Assembly (NCBI GenBank): GCA_964448105.1
Contig: CAYUVK010000045.1
Coordinates: forward strand, 1-37,601
Length of the DNA: 37,601 bases
Source: CAVQBP01 sp964448105
GTDB taxonomy: Bacteria > Bacteroidota > Ignavibacteria > Ignavibacteriales > Ignavibacteriaceae
Reading direction: 5' to 3'
This document shows, piece by piece, positions 16,549 through 24,747 of this stretch. Every line of letters begins with the position of its first letter. The stretch's first letter is position 1. The notes below the pieces were generated by a model that saw nothing but the letters and a program-made list of their open reading frames with translations, did no database searches and had not been told where the DNA came from. A program made the translations under genes and the position numbers.

Positions 16549-16794
16549 AAATTTCCTTCAATTTGATCAAACAAACTTTATGAATAAATAAAGGGTTTTC
16601 CACCAATATTGTAACAAATGCTTAAACATATGTAACATGCGGAAATCAATATCAAGTTAATGTTGATAACCTAATTGAAAGTTTTTGTGATTAATACACA
16701 TAATAAAACCTTTTATTACTTATAGCCTAATCCATGTAACCTTCAAGGTTAATATTGTGAAAAAAAGTGTGTTAACCTTAAAGGTTATGATCAA
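16549..16794. other. Non-coding spacer between the LamG pseudogene and cassette B
   Basis: AT-rich. Besides the AACCTT...AAGGTT inverted repeats at 16738-16786, I see no gene or clear promoter. Upstream sequence for the 16404-16548 stub lies here. Confidence 0.5.
16738..16786. repeat. Twin 13-bp palindromes forming a larger inverted repeat
   Basis: AACCTT-C-AAGGTT at 16738-16750 and AACCTT-A-AAGGTT at 16774-16786 are each perfect palindromes 36 bases apart. They can also pair with each other as a 15-bp stem (16738-16752 with 16772-16786, one mismatch) around a 19-base loop. The pair sits 8 bases downstream of the LamG pseudogene stop. It could act as a terminator or mRNA 3' hairpin, although no T-run follows on the minus strand. 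Confidence 0.55.
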
Positions 16795-17667
16795 TTATTT
16801 CATCAATAACATTTTCTTTACTGCAGTATATTTACCACTGCTTAATTTATAGAAGTATACACCGCTTGCCATTCCTTTAGCATCCCACCTGTATCTATAG
16901 ATACCCGGTGACAACTCTTTATTTACAATAACGGCTACTTCATTTCCAAGCACATTATAAACTTTTAATGTGACCAGACATAGATTTAGAACCTGGAATT
17001 TTATATTAGTAGCAGGATTAAAGGGATTAGGATAGTTCTGAAATAGAATAAACTCAGTAGGCAAAGCCTTCGGAGATTCATTAACATCCGTATATATCTC
17101 ATCTGAATCAACTAATTTAACTTCTCCATTCATTATCCCGTTGTTTCCGTTTGGTGACATATCCGGGATTGTTATTCCTGATTGATAATTGAAACTCCAA
17201 TATCCAGCTAGTCCATTCTCTGTGCCGGCGAGTTTTTTATTCATTGATAATTTTATCTCACTCTGGCTGCAGGCATTATTCCAGATACATAACTCATCTA
17301 TTTCTCCTCGTAATCCAAGATATGCACCAGGATAACCTAAAAATTCACCAATCCTCAAAGGTGATTGTGTACCTGAAACATAAGTATTAGATTTTTCTTC
17401 AATTATTTCACCATTTAAGTATAGTTTTAATTTGGAATTGTCCTGGGTTACCGCAATATGGTACCATACATTTTGATGAATTAAATTTATTGCGCTAACA
17501 TCCCCAGGAAGTGCTATCGCAAATAAAGAAATTGGAAAACTTGTACCTGCAAGCCGTAAGTTAATGCCGGTGTTACCTTCACTGCGTTTATCAAGAATTG
17601 TCTGTTCACCGTCTGCAGTGTTAGCATCACCAAGACCTTGGACCTTTAACCAGAACTCAGAATGAGT
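16795..17667 (-). pseudogene. LamG-domain T9SS cargo gene, interrupted by in-frame TGA and lacking a 5' end
   Basis: From 17667 to the stop at 16797-16795 the frame encodes 290 residues. First is a LamG/concanavalin-like domain: EFWLKVQGLGDANTADGEQ, NVWYHIAVTQDNSKLKLYLNGE, LRGEIDELCIWNNACSQSEI and GLAGYWSFN. A T9SS sorting domain follows (FILFQNYPNPFNPATNIKFQV, VYNVLGNEV, GMASGVYFYKLSSG, KKMLLMK). The codon just before is TGA (17670-17668); the same frame continues upstream only about 45 codons, with no signal peptide, before meeting the end of the 17766-19673 gene. A secreted T9SS cargo needs a signal peptide, so this is a 3' remnant of a larger gene. An internal TTG at 17358 could give a 187-residue product, but it would cut the LamG domain in half. 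Confidence 0.75.
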
Positions 17668-17765
17668 TCAATTTATTTTGGGCAGATATGGCTCAAATGT
17701 TAATTGCGGCATCTCACTTGGTGAGTGCAATACCATTCCAAAGGATGCCATCTCTTTATGAAAAT

Positions 17766-19673
17766 TTATTTCAGCAATAACATCTTCTTTGTTTCAGTAA
17801 AATCTTCTGCTCTTAATTGATAAAAATAAATTCCTGATACCAGTTTCCGGATGCCGAAAACCGGATTTTTACCAGAGGCGGATCTCCCTTTGGCGGAAAA
17901 TTCAACTTCATAATCACCCGGTGATTTTTCTTCATTTACTAAGACAACTACCACTCTACCAAGAATATCAAATACTTCAAGTGTTACATGTTGTAGAGAC
18001 GAGGCATGCCTCGTCTCTACAGATGGAATTGAGTATTTTATTTTTGTCGTTGGATTAAATGGATTAGGATAATTCTGATATAGCTTGAATTTAGCGTGGA
18101 TTTTTTCATAATCACCAACATTAACAAAACCCTCCCCGATATTTAATATCGTATCGGCAACAACAGCATTTCTATTCATATCCATTGCCCCAACTCTAAC
18201 TGCCACAGATGTGTATAGATCAATAGTTGGACCCGGAATACCTTCCGAACAAAAAATACCGTCATCTGCCGCCTGATCGGGTTCTGTACCATCATCATTA
18301 ATTGCATCGAAAAATCTTACAGGGGTTTTAGGTGATCCTGCAGCTTCCCTAACACCATTAAGAAGTATGTCTGTCGCGGTAGATTGGATATCATCCAACC
18401 CCTGCGGATCGCTAATTTGAGAAGTAAGGATTATCTTTGCATCAGGATCATTGTTAGGCATAGCCGGTAGATTAAAACTGATATTTTCAATAGAGGGCAC
18501 ATCTAATACAATTAGAGATGGATTAATATAACCAACATACAATCCATAATAATCATAACCATATTTGTATATAAAACTTATCATACTGCCATCCTCATTT
18601 ACAGACAAACCACCGTGCATATTTAAATAATATGGATAAGTTTGAGGAAATAAGTCTATTCTTTTAGAACCATCCGTATATACTAATCTGCCACCTTCCG
18701 TTCCGTCGTCATTATAAAACATTTTTGAACCATCAAAATTCAAAACCGGGCCAAAAACATCAGCATACTTGTCATCCAGCGAAATTTTATTTGAACCATC
18801 TGATTGGATGCCGTACCACTCATTATCAGGGCTTGATGAACTGAATACTATTGTGCTGCCGTCTCCACTAATAGCAAGATAGTCCTTAAGTATGTTTTCA
18901 TTATCATTTGTAAGCTGGTGGAAACCACTCCCATCCATAGTAAACAATTCATATTTATAATGAAATTTGTTTTCACTGTCATGGTAACCTCTAAGTATGA
19001 AAGTAATTACACTAGCATCATCGGAGATAGCAAATTTATGGATACCTGCGCCGGTACCGCCATCGCGCTGTACATCTTTATATTCGAAAACTCTAACAAT
19101 GCCGGCACCCGTTTGATCCATTTTCCAAATTGAACCAGTACTGTAGGACGAAGCTGTATTTATATATATATATTCACCTAGTGCTGTTATTTGGATCGAA
19201 TAAAATCCGCCGAGTTCAGGGTGATCTTCATAATCATAAATTTTTGTAGCAGTGCTCCCCACAACTTTATAAATTTGCATCCCCTGATGAAAGAAAGCCC
19301 GGGAACCATCCTTATTAATTGCTACTTGCTGGATGCTTGTGAGATCTCCCGGCAATGGTATTGCAGTTAAGTTCGAACCGTCAGTATTAATTGTATAAAG
19401 CAGAAGATCATCTGTGGTATTGTTTTTACAGGAAAAAATTATTTTATTTCCGTCAGCACACATAGCTGCAGTCTCACAATTGATATTATTACTTTCAGTA
19501 TTTACCAAATTATCATATACAGCATAAAAACTAAACTGAGATGCAGAACTTCTCGTTGAATTTATTGAATTATCTTTTGTTCCTGTTATTTCCAGAGCGT
19601 AAACACTAGTTATTAACAGAACAAAGCAAATTATAATGTTGTATAATTTGAGTATCGGCTTAATGGGTTTCAT
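17766..19673 (-). CDS. Secreted beta-propeller (TolB/PD40-like) protein with T9SS sorting domain
   Basis: 635 residues. Signal peptide about 1-26 (NIIICFVLLITSVYA). A propeller of TolB/PD40-type repeats spans about 35-380, each with a DGS-type turn: KDGSRAFFHQG, DDASVITFILR, GDGSTIVFSSS, FDGSKMFYNDD, EDGSMISFIYK. A beta domain follows (about 390-520; DDGTEPDQAADDGIF). The last roughly 105 residues are a T9SS C-terminal sorting domain (FKLYQNYPNPFNPTTKIKYSIP, VTLEVFDILGRVVVVLV, SPGDYEVEFSAKG, VSGIYFYQLRA, KKMLLLK). The product should be exported by Sec, then moved across the outer membrane by T9SS and anchored or released. Two stretches are extra relative to a standard sorting domain: VETRHASSLQH, encoded by a perfect palindrome, and RSASGKNPVFGIRK before VSGIYFY. 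Substrate unknown. Confidence 0.88.
   Translation of the reverse strand: MKPIKPILKLYNIIICFVLLITSVYALEITGTKDNSINSTRSSASQFSFYAVYDNLVNTESNNINCETAAMCADGNKIIFSCKNNTTDDLLLYTINTDGSNLTAIPLPGDLTSIQQVAINKDGSRAFFHQGMQIYKVVGSTATKIYDYEDHPELGGFYSIQITALGEYIYINTASSYSTGSIWKMDQTGAGIVRVFEYKDVQRDGGTGAGIHKFAISDDASVITFILRGYHDSENKFHYKYELFTMDGSGFHQLTNDNENILKDYLAISGDGSTIVFSSSSPDNEWYGIQSDGSNKISLDDKYADVFGPVLNFDGSKMFYNDDGTEGGRLVYTDGSKRIDLFPQTYPYYLNMHGGLSVNEDGSMISFIYKYGYDYYGLYVGYINPSLIVLDVPSIENISFNLPAMPNNDPDAKIILTSQISDPQGLDDIQSTATDILLNGVREAAGSPKTPVRFFDAINDDGTEPDQAADDGIFCSEGIPGPTIDLYTSVAVRVGAMDMNRNAVVADTILNIGEGFVNVGDYEKIHAKFKLYQNYPNPFNPTTKIKYSIPSVETRHASSLQHVTLEVFDILGRVVVVLVNEEKSPGDYEVEFSAKGRSASGKNPVFGIRKLVSGIYFYQLRAEDFTETKKMLLLK
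17992..18021. repeat. 30-bp perfect palindrome inside a T9SS sorting domain
   Basis: The arm TGTAGAGACGAGGCA is followed immediately by its exact complement, giving 30 bp of perfect dyad symmetry. It is translated in frame on the minus strand as (S)VETRHASSLQ between the sorting-domain strands KIKYSIP and VTLEVFDILG. It resembles the short GTAGAGACG-type palindromes known to be scattered in some Bacteroidota and cyanobacterial genomes (from memory). A related palindrome is at 20088-20114. Confidence 0.85.
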
Positions 19674-19686
19674 ATTTCCTCCATTA

Positions 19687-19902
19687 TTAAAAATTCAAAT
19701 GATTACATAATGAGTATTTATATGAAATATATATTATTGGTGCTGTTATTCCCTTTTTAATTATTTGGAACAAAACGCCTTCATTTGAAACAGTATAAGG
19801 ACTAACCACAGCTTTCCGTTTATTATCATTGGTTATATAATAGATTGAATTGGGGGGAAATTCCGAAATGAAGTTATCCGTAGATTTAATTTCCGCAAGC
19901 AT
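19687..19902 (-). CDS. Doubtful short reading frame or gene remnant upstream of the propeller gene
   Basis: A 71-residue frame (MLAEIKSTDNFISEFPPNSI ... SLCNHLNF) ending 13 bases before the propeller gene start. There is no clear Shine-Dalgarno, no signal peptide and no family I recognise. Its middle part (EFPPNSIYYITNDNKRKAV) has amino-acid use like a real beta-rich protein, while the end looks like translated spacer. It may be the tail of a decayed gene. Listed with low confidence because it fills an otherwise empty stretch. Confidence 0.22.
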   Translation of the reverse strand: MLAEIKSTDNFISEFPPNSIYYITNDNKRKAVVSPYTVSNEGVLFQIIKKGITAPIIYISYKYSLCNHLNF

Positions 19903-20087
19903 AAAATCCCCAGAAACATTTTCTAATTAAGCAACTGTAAGTATTTCAGTTAAAAAGAAAATCAATAATTAAGTTTAGGGAAGAGTAAACTCGGATGGAA
20001 TATTACTAGAACAATTTCTTGTATAATCCCAAAAAGAAAAATTCTAACTTTGATATTGTAAAGTTTTCCGTATTTAAAGTCAATTGA

Positions 20088-20114
20088 TAGTGGACGCAAA
20101 TCTTGCGTCCACTA
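20088..20114. repeat. 27-bp palindrome related to the one at 17992
   Basis: Perfect 12-base arms TAGTGGACGCAA (20088-20099) and TTGCGTCCACTA (20103-20114) around ATC. On the minus strand it begins (TG)TAGTGGACG, matching the (TG)TAGAGACG start of the 17992-18021 palindrome, and it stands at the same place relative to a decayed sorting-domain sequence. Confidence 0.75.
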
Positions 20115-20180
20115 CAGGTGGTATGTAATATTCTATCTTTTGTTGTGTTAAACGGATCAGGTTAGTTTATTCAAGTTCTG
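20115..20180 (-). pseudogene. Decayed T9SS sorting-domain remnant
   Basis: On the minus strand the stretch CCTGATCCGTTTAAC...AAC...AAA, then TACATACCACC up to TGTAGTGGACG, aligns by eye with the segment of the 17766-19673 gene encoding PNPFNPTTKIKYSIPSVET, with substitutions and small indels and several in-frame stops. A CAGAA upstream matches the YQN codons. It abuts a palindrome of the same family at the same position. The surrounding spacer (19903-20207) holds nothing else I can identify. Confidence 0.45.
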
Positions 20181-20207
20181 AATAAAAACGATAAAATACC
20201 GTTCCTT

Positions 20208-21761
20208 TTATGTCTCCGAAATAACTTTCCCTTCCATTTCTTCCGGTTTTTCAATATTAAGCAGATTTAAAATTGTGGGAGCTAAATCAACAATATGATA
20301 TTTTTTTTCTAAGGTTGAATTCGCCTTAAAGTCGCTTCCAACCACTAATAAAAATCCATCAGGTCGATGATTGCCGCTTCTGCCGTCAGGATTTTTACCG
20401 GGGAGCGGCCATTCTATTTCTCCATACTCCTGTGAAATAATTTTCGCATAGCTTGCTGCAGGTTTAAATTTCCATTTAACAAGAATATCGGGCAGATTAT
20501 TAAACCCTGCTGCTTTATCAAATAAATCATCGCTTTTATTTATGCTTTCAATAATTGGCTCGTTTGTTTTTTCATCTTTAAAGGTTTTTAATCCTGCAAT
20601 TAATTTATTGCAGAGCTGCTCATATTCTTCACCTTCTTCAACAATGCCCTCCTTTTCCCTTCCTTTTAGATTTACTCTAATATATCCCTGGTGATCTGCA
20701 AGTAAATTAAAAATTTTTGTTTTTTCCCAATCAGTCCCGCCCATACGCCAGTATGCAGTTAATTTATCTTGGATCTGTATCGGTAAAAGTGTTTTAAAAT
20801 TAGATCTCCATTCAAGAGGAATTTTATTTCTAATCTTTTTTATAATACCGCCGTTTTTATTTGAACTTCTCCTCCCGGTTAAAACATTTGAAATCATTTT
20901 AGGTAGTAAATATTCCGAGAGTGATGTATTTGCTCCCATCCCGTGCAAAGAAAAAATTAGAACCGTAACATCATCCTTAACGGTATCCAATATTTTACCA
21001 ATAGCTTTATCACAAGATTGATAAATATCCCTTAACCAATTTTTAAATATTTGTTTCTGTTCATCGTTAACATAGTCTTTCGTATTTGTATAATCCCAGA
21101 ATTTATGCCCTCCGCGGTGAGTAGCAGAAAAGCAGCATAAACATAAATCCCATTCTTCTAAATTAATTAAGTTAATAACCAGTTCGGCTTCTTTCTTGCT
21201 TGCACTAATCAATTCTTCTTTTATGTTAAAAAGGTCTTTTAATGATTGCAGCCCCCCCATCTCATTATCTATTGGCGCTTCACCGAAATTATCTACTATC
21301 CATTCCATTTCTTCTTTTGGAAATGATGAAGTCGGATATAGCCTGTCATGGGATGCCCAACCGGAGACTTCTATCCCGTTAAAAGGAGTGGGCGAAAAAG
21401 TTAAGGGTATATCAACAGCAATTACTTTGCAATCATCGCCAAGCTTCCGCCAGAAAGGAGTTGCATTAACCCATTCGGGACCGGGGCGTTCATATTCCAT
21501 TTTACTGCTTTTCCATTGAAGGTAATGATAGAAGCCATGTGTACCGGGAAGGGTTCCGGTATAAAAAGTAGGCCAGACAGAACCAGCTAACCAATCGGCA
21601 GTTGAAGATAATTTGCCAAAGGCACCTTTGGAACGGAGTGAAGCCAAATTTTTTAAATAGCCCTCTTCCATCCATTTTTCAATCAAACTTAGTTCCGCGG
21701 CATCTACAGCTATTGCAAGAACTTTTTTACCTGTTTGCCTTTCGTCAGGATTGGATTTCAT
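20208..21761 (-). CDS. Alkaline-phosphatase-superfamily (type I phosphodiesterase-like) protein
   Basis: 517 residues, no signal peptide. The fold signature is clear: VLAIAVDAAELSLIEKW with metal-ligand Asp20; SSTADWLAGSVWPTFYTGTLPGTHG, the nucleophile loop; SATHRGGHKFWD; FSLHGMGANTSL; and SGNHRPDGFLLVVG near the end. Compared with the family pattern (T-x-P-x-W loop, TDRxxHxxW, SDHGFG), the nucleophile position reads Ala59, the Asp of TDR is His and the Asp of SDHG is Leu, while Asp20 and the His residues remain. It is either a variant enzyme or weakly active. Relatives act on phosphodiesters or transfer phospho-groups to glycans. Its start overlaps the Gfo/Idh/MocA gene by 17 bases, so it belongs to the glycan operon, of which it is the last gene. 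Confidence 0.82.
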   Translation of the reverse strand: MKSNPDERQTGKKVLAIAVDAAELSLIEKWMEEGYLKNLASLRSKGAFGKLSSTADWLAGSVWPTFYTGTLPGTHGFYHYLQWKSSKMEYERPGPEWVNATPFWRKLGDDCKVIAVDIPLTFSPTPFNGIEVSGWASHDRLYPTSSFPKEEMEWIVDNFGEAPIDNEMGGLQSLKDLFNIKEELISASKKEAELVINLINLEEWDLCLCCFSATHRGGHKFWDYTNTKDYVNDEQKQIFKNWLRDIYQSCDKAIGKILDTVKDDVTVLIFSLHGMGANTSLSEYLLPKMISNVLTGRRSSNKNGGIIKKIRNKIPLEWRSNFKTLLPIQIQDKLTAYWRMGGTDWEKTKIFNLLADHQGYIRVNLKGREKEGIVEEGEEYEQLCNKLIAGLKTFKDEKTNEPIIESINKSDDLFDKAAGFNNLPDILVKWKFKPAASYAKIISQEYGEIEWPLPGKNPDGRSGNHRPDGFLLVVGSDFKANSTLEKKYHIVDLAPTILNLLNIEKPEEMEGKVISET

Positions 21762-22755
21762 TTAAGAAAGTTTCCTTCCCGTTATTATTAATTGATGTTT
21801 GAACAGCTTCAACAGCAAGTATAGCAGAAATTCCATCTGCGGTTCCCGGCTGAGCAATTTTACCCGACCTGGCAAAATCGAAAAATTTTTTTAATTGCAC
21901 TTCATAAGATATATTAATTGGAAATGTTTTCCTCAATAGTTTTGTTTTCGCTCTATAATTAATGTCCAGAATATTTCTTATAAAACCCGGTTCCGGAGTT
22001 ATTCTAACCGATTTAAGTGTTATAAAAAATTTTCCTGACGAACTCGCTACCCTGATGGTTCTAATCGTATCATTACTATGAGCGATATAACAATGAATAT
22101 AAATATCACCCGTAATTCTAATCAATAGATTGAACTCTTTTTCACCTAAATGGTTAACAGATATTGAAATTATTTCTTTATTAAAAATATACTTAATTAA
22201 ATCGAATACATGAGGACTTAAATCATCAAGCGGATCACTTACAAATGAAACCGGATTCCACTTGCTGTAATCACTGGAAAAAGCCATTTCTGCATAATCA
22301 ATTCTTACATTTTCGGAAAGTCTTTCTTTTAACTTAGCAACCGGCAGCCAGTATCTATGGTTAAAGCCCATCATGAGAGAAGCTTTCGAAGAAGATTCAA
22401 TTTCTTTTAATTTCTTCACTCCTTCCTTTGTTAATGCCAAAGGTTTTTCAACTAAAACATATTTATTTTTTTTCAGGAATTCCGAAGCTAATTTAACATG
22501 AGTATCAGGGGGAGTCGTTATAATTCCTGCATCAATTTGATCTACCAGTTTTTCGTCAATAAAAGCATACGGAATGCATTCCGCAAATTTTTGCGAAATC
22601 AAATTTCTTCTTTCTTCAATTGGATCCACTGCTGCAATAACTTTAATGTCTTGTAACTTATTTATTGCCGGTAAATAGATCCTTTCAACAGCCCTGCCGC
22701 AGCCGATAAGTCCGATTTTTAGAGGTTGCGATTCTTTCTGAAATGATGTTTTCAT
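21745..22755 (-). CDS. Gfo/Idh/MocA family NAD(P)-dependent oxidoreductase
   Basis: 336 residues. The N-terminal Rossmann fold starts with IGLIGCGRAVERIYLPA (G15-x2-G18-x-G20), and AAVDP is the NAD-binding end of strand 2. ITTPPDTH and VLVEKPLALT with Glu103-Lys104-Pro105 are the family hallmark; the Lys is catalytic in relatives. The C-terminal alpha/beta domain contains the DDLSPHVFDLIKYIF motif, with His in the substrate site. Such enzymes oxidise or reduce sugars, often nucleotide sugars in surface polysaccharide loci, which fits the neighbours. It overlaps GT2 upstream by 4 bases (ATGA) and the phosphodiesterase-like gene downstream by 17. Exact substrate cannot be told. Confidence 0.9.
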   Translation of the reverse strand: MKTSFQKESQPLKIGLIGCGRAVERIYLPAINKLQDIKVIAAVDPIEERRNLISQKFAECIPYAFIDEKLVDQIDAGIITTPPDTHVKLASEFLKKNKYVLVEKPLALTKEGVKKLKEIESSSKASLMMGFNHRYWLPVAKLKERLSENVRIDYAEMAFSSDYSKWNPVSFVSDPLDDLSPHVFDLIKYIFNKEIISISVNHLGEKEFNLLIRITGDIYIHCYIAHSNDTIRTIRVASSSGKFFITLKSVRITPEPGFIRNILDINYRAKTKLLRKTFPINISYEVQLKKFFDFARSGKIAQPGTADGISAILAVEAVQTSINNNGKETFLNEIQS

Positions 22756-23729
22756 ACATGTTCTTTATTGGAATTCTTTAAAGTGCTCCTATAATTCTGG
22801 ATTGTTGTTTCCGAAAGGAATTTTTGTTCGCCTTTACGAAACCCGGTTATCCATGATGATATACCTAGAAAAAGCAAAGGGGAAAAGAAAATAATTCTAA
22901 ACAAACCAACCGGATTCCATTGCAAAGTTCTAATCAAAATATAAATTAATCTCCTGAACCCTAATATAACCGGGTAAAAATAATTTTTACGTAAATTATT
23001 TTGTGCTGATGATACTTGAAAGTTTAAATATCCTTTATAGAAACCGAAACTTTCATGATGTCTTTTAAGCCCTTTAATGCTTTTTCTCCCGCTGTGCTTC
23101 ACTACCATTTTTTTATTAAAATAAACTTTACCTTTTCTTATTGCCTTTTCACTAAATATTGTATCTTCAGCTATTTCAGTATCTTCAGGGAATCCCTCAA
23201 CTTTATAAAATAGATCTTTTGAAATACCAAAATTGCAGCCGGCAAAATGATCTATATTTTTTAATGATCGATGTTTTTGAAAATCGATAAAGAGAAATAT
23301 ATTATCAACAGAAGCAACAGGATGAAACGGATATAAATTAATCACCGGGCCTATCGCAATATCATTTCCGTTTTTTAATGAAGAACAAATTTCGGAAAGC
23401 CAACCGGGTGCTGGAATGCAGTCAGCGTCAATAAAAGCTAATAAGTTTGCTTTTGAATATGTTGCTCCTAAATTTCTTGCTTTCCCAGGGTACATCAAAG
23501 AAGAAGATGAAATTAAATGTGCATTATTTTTGGAGTTAATTAAATCTTCAACTTTAGGATCATTCCCGCTTTCGGCCACAATTATTTCAAAATCAAAATT
23601 AAAATTTTGTTTCGATAATCCTTCCAGGCATCTGGATAAATCTTTTGCATCACCATAAAAAGGTATTATTACGGATATTTCCGGAGATTGGATAGTCGAT
23701 TTATTTTTTAAGTTAACACCTGAATTCAT
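22752..23729 (-). CDS. Membrane-associated family 2 glycosyltransferase
   Basis: 325 residues. GT-A domain: ISVIIPFYGDAKDLSRCLEGL, EIIVAESGNDPKV, LMYPGKARNLGATYSKANLLAFIDADC with DxD (Asp101-Asp103), PGWLSEI, and the acceptor-site segment GFPEDTEIAEDTIFSEKAIRKG. A basic, aromatic C-terminal part ends in hydrophobic stretches (YFYPVILGFRRLIYILI; LFRIIFFSPLLFLGISSWITG), suggesting attachment to the inner membrane where lipid-linked glycans are built. Its first 103 codons are closely matched by a second, truncated copy at 25076-25408, so the gene has been duplicated locally. Coupled by 4-base overlaps to both neighbours (23726-23729 and 22752-22755). Confidence 0.9.
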   Translation of the reverse strand: MNSGVNLKNKSTIQSPEISVIIPFYGDAKDLSRCLEGLSKQNFNFDFEIIVAESGNDPKVEDLINSKNNAHLISSSSLMYPGKARNLGATYSKANLLAFIDADCIPAPGWLSEICSSLKNGNDIAIGPVINLYPFHPVASVDNIFLFIDFQKHRSLKNIDHFAGCNFGISKDLFYKVEGFPEDTEIAEDTIFSEKAIRKGKVYFNKKMVVKHSGRKSIKGLKRHHESFGFYKGYLNFQVSSAQNNLRKNYFYPVILGFRRLIYILIRTLQWNPVGLFRIIFFSPLLFLGISSWITGFRKGEQKFLSETTIQNYRSTLKNSNKEHV

Positions 23730-24628
23730 TTTGCTTTGAATTTAAATAAGCTGAAAAAACCGCGAAGCTGGGAGACAATTACTCCAAATTCGCCTTTAAA
23801 TATTTCTTTAACTGCAATAAATAATATTTTAAAAGGGAATATTAAACAAATAATAAAAAGCTGAAAAAAGTTCGCATGTTTCCTGAATAAATAAAAGTAA
23901 TTCCTTACCTTCGAAAATTCGTATTCATTAATTGCTTTTCCTCTTCCGATTTTACCGCCTTTATGGTAAATAATTGCTTTGGGATTGTAAAGCATTTTAT
24001 AACCAAGTTTTTTAACTCTTAATGAAAAATCAACATCTTCCCAGCCATAAGGATTAAAACGTTCATCGAAATCTCTAATTTCATTCATTACTCTTTTACT
24101 CACTAAAAATAAACCGCCGCTGGCTGAAATAAATTTTGATATTTCAAACTGTCCCTCATCTTTTATCCCTCCGCCAATGTCAGAAATGTTTCCGGTAAAA
24201 AAATTAACGGTCATGCCTCCGGCATATTTAATTATTCCCGGAGCATTCATCACATAACATTTAGGAGAGACAATACCGATATTTTCTTTTGAACAAAAAG
24301 ATTTGACCATTTCAGTCAAAGCATTTTTCTCAATAGTAATATCATTATCCAGAAAAAAAAGGAAGTTATAATCGAAATTTTCATTGACATATTTAATTCC
24401 CAGGTTCCGCCCTCCCGAAGCACCAAGATTTTTTTTACTTTCAATCAAATGAATGCCGGGATAACTGTTTTTTATAGCAGCGACCGAACCATCAATGGAA
24501 CCATTATCTACCAATACAATTTCGAAGGGAGAATAATTTAAATTGGTTACACTTTTTAAGCAGAGTAATGTATCTTCTTTTTTATTATAATTTAGAATTA
24601 TTATAATAACAAGTTTTTCTTCTATCAA
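23726..24628 (-). CDS. Family 2 glycosyltransferase (rhamnosyltransferase-like)
   Basis: 300 residues. Motifs: VIIIILNYNKKEDTLLCLKSV, EIVLVDNGSIDGSV, ESKKNLGASGGRNLGIKYV, FFLDNDI (DxD equivalent), ASGGLFLVSKRVMNEI, and FNPYGWEDVDFSLRVKKLGYK with the WED catalytic-site triplet typical of WbbL/rhamnosyltransferase-like GT2 enzymes. The C-terminal hydrophobic segment (FQLFIICLIFPFKILFIAV) indicates membrane association. It most likely adds one sugar during surface-glycan assembly; donor and acceptor are unknown. First gene of a tightly coupled run of four (overlaps of 4, 4 and 17 bases). Confidence 0.9.
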   Translation of the reverse strand: MIEEKLVIIIILNYNKKEDTLLCLKSVTNLNYSPFEIVLVDNGSIDGSVAAIKNSYPGIHLIESKKNLGASGGRNLGIKYVNENFDYNFLFFLDNDITIEKNALTEMVKSFCSKENIGIVSPKCYVMNAPGIIKYAGGMTVNFFTGNISDIGGGIKDEGQFEISKFISASGGLFLVSKRVMNEIRDFDERFNPYGWEDVDFSLRVKKLGYKMLYNPKAIIYHKGGKIGRGKAINEYEFSKVRNYFYLFRKHANFFQLFIICLIFPFKILFIAVKEIFKGEFGVIVSQLRGFFSLFKFKAK

Positions 24629-24747
24629 ATTAAATAAGTGGAGGTTTATGGATAAATTACCTGTACAAACTATTCAAAATCGATTTCTGTTTCAAGTTAC
24701 AGATCCGGCCTAGTATAATAAAAATTTTTATTTATCCTCTACAAGAT

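Noticed and set aside
16686..16700. TGTGATTAATACACA as a second CRP-like site
   Set aside because: Spacing is one base short of the consensus and it lies downstream of genes on both sides.
17992..20114. Palindromes as parts of a CRISPR array
   Set aside because: Only two copies 2 kb apart, differing in sequence, with no regular spacers or cas genes.
24718..24733. AATAAAAATTTTTATT palindrome
   Set aside because: Pure A/T symmetry is expected by chance in this composition.
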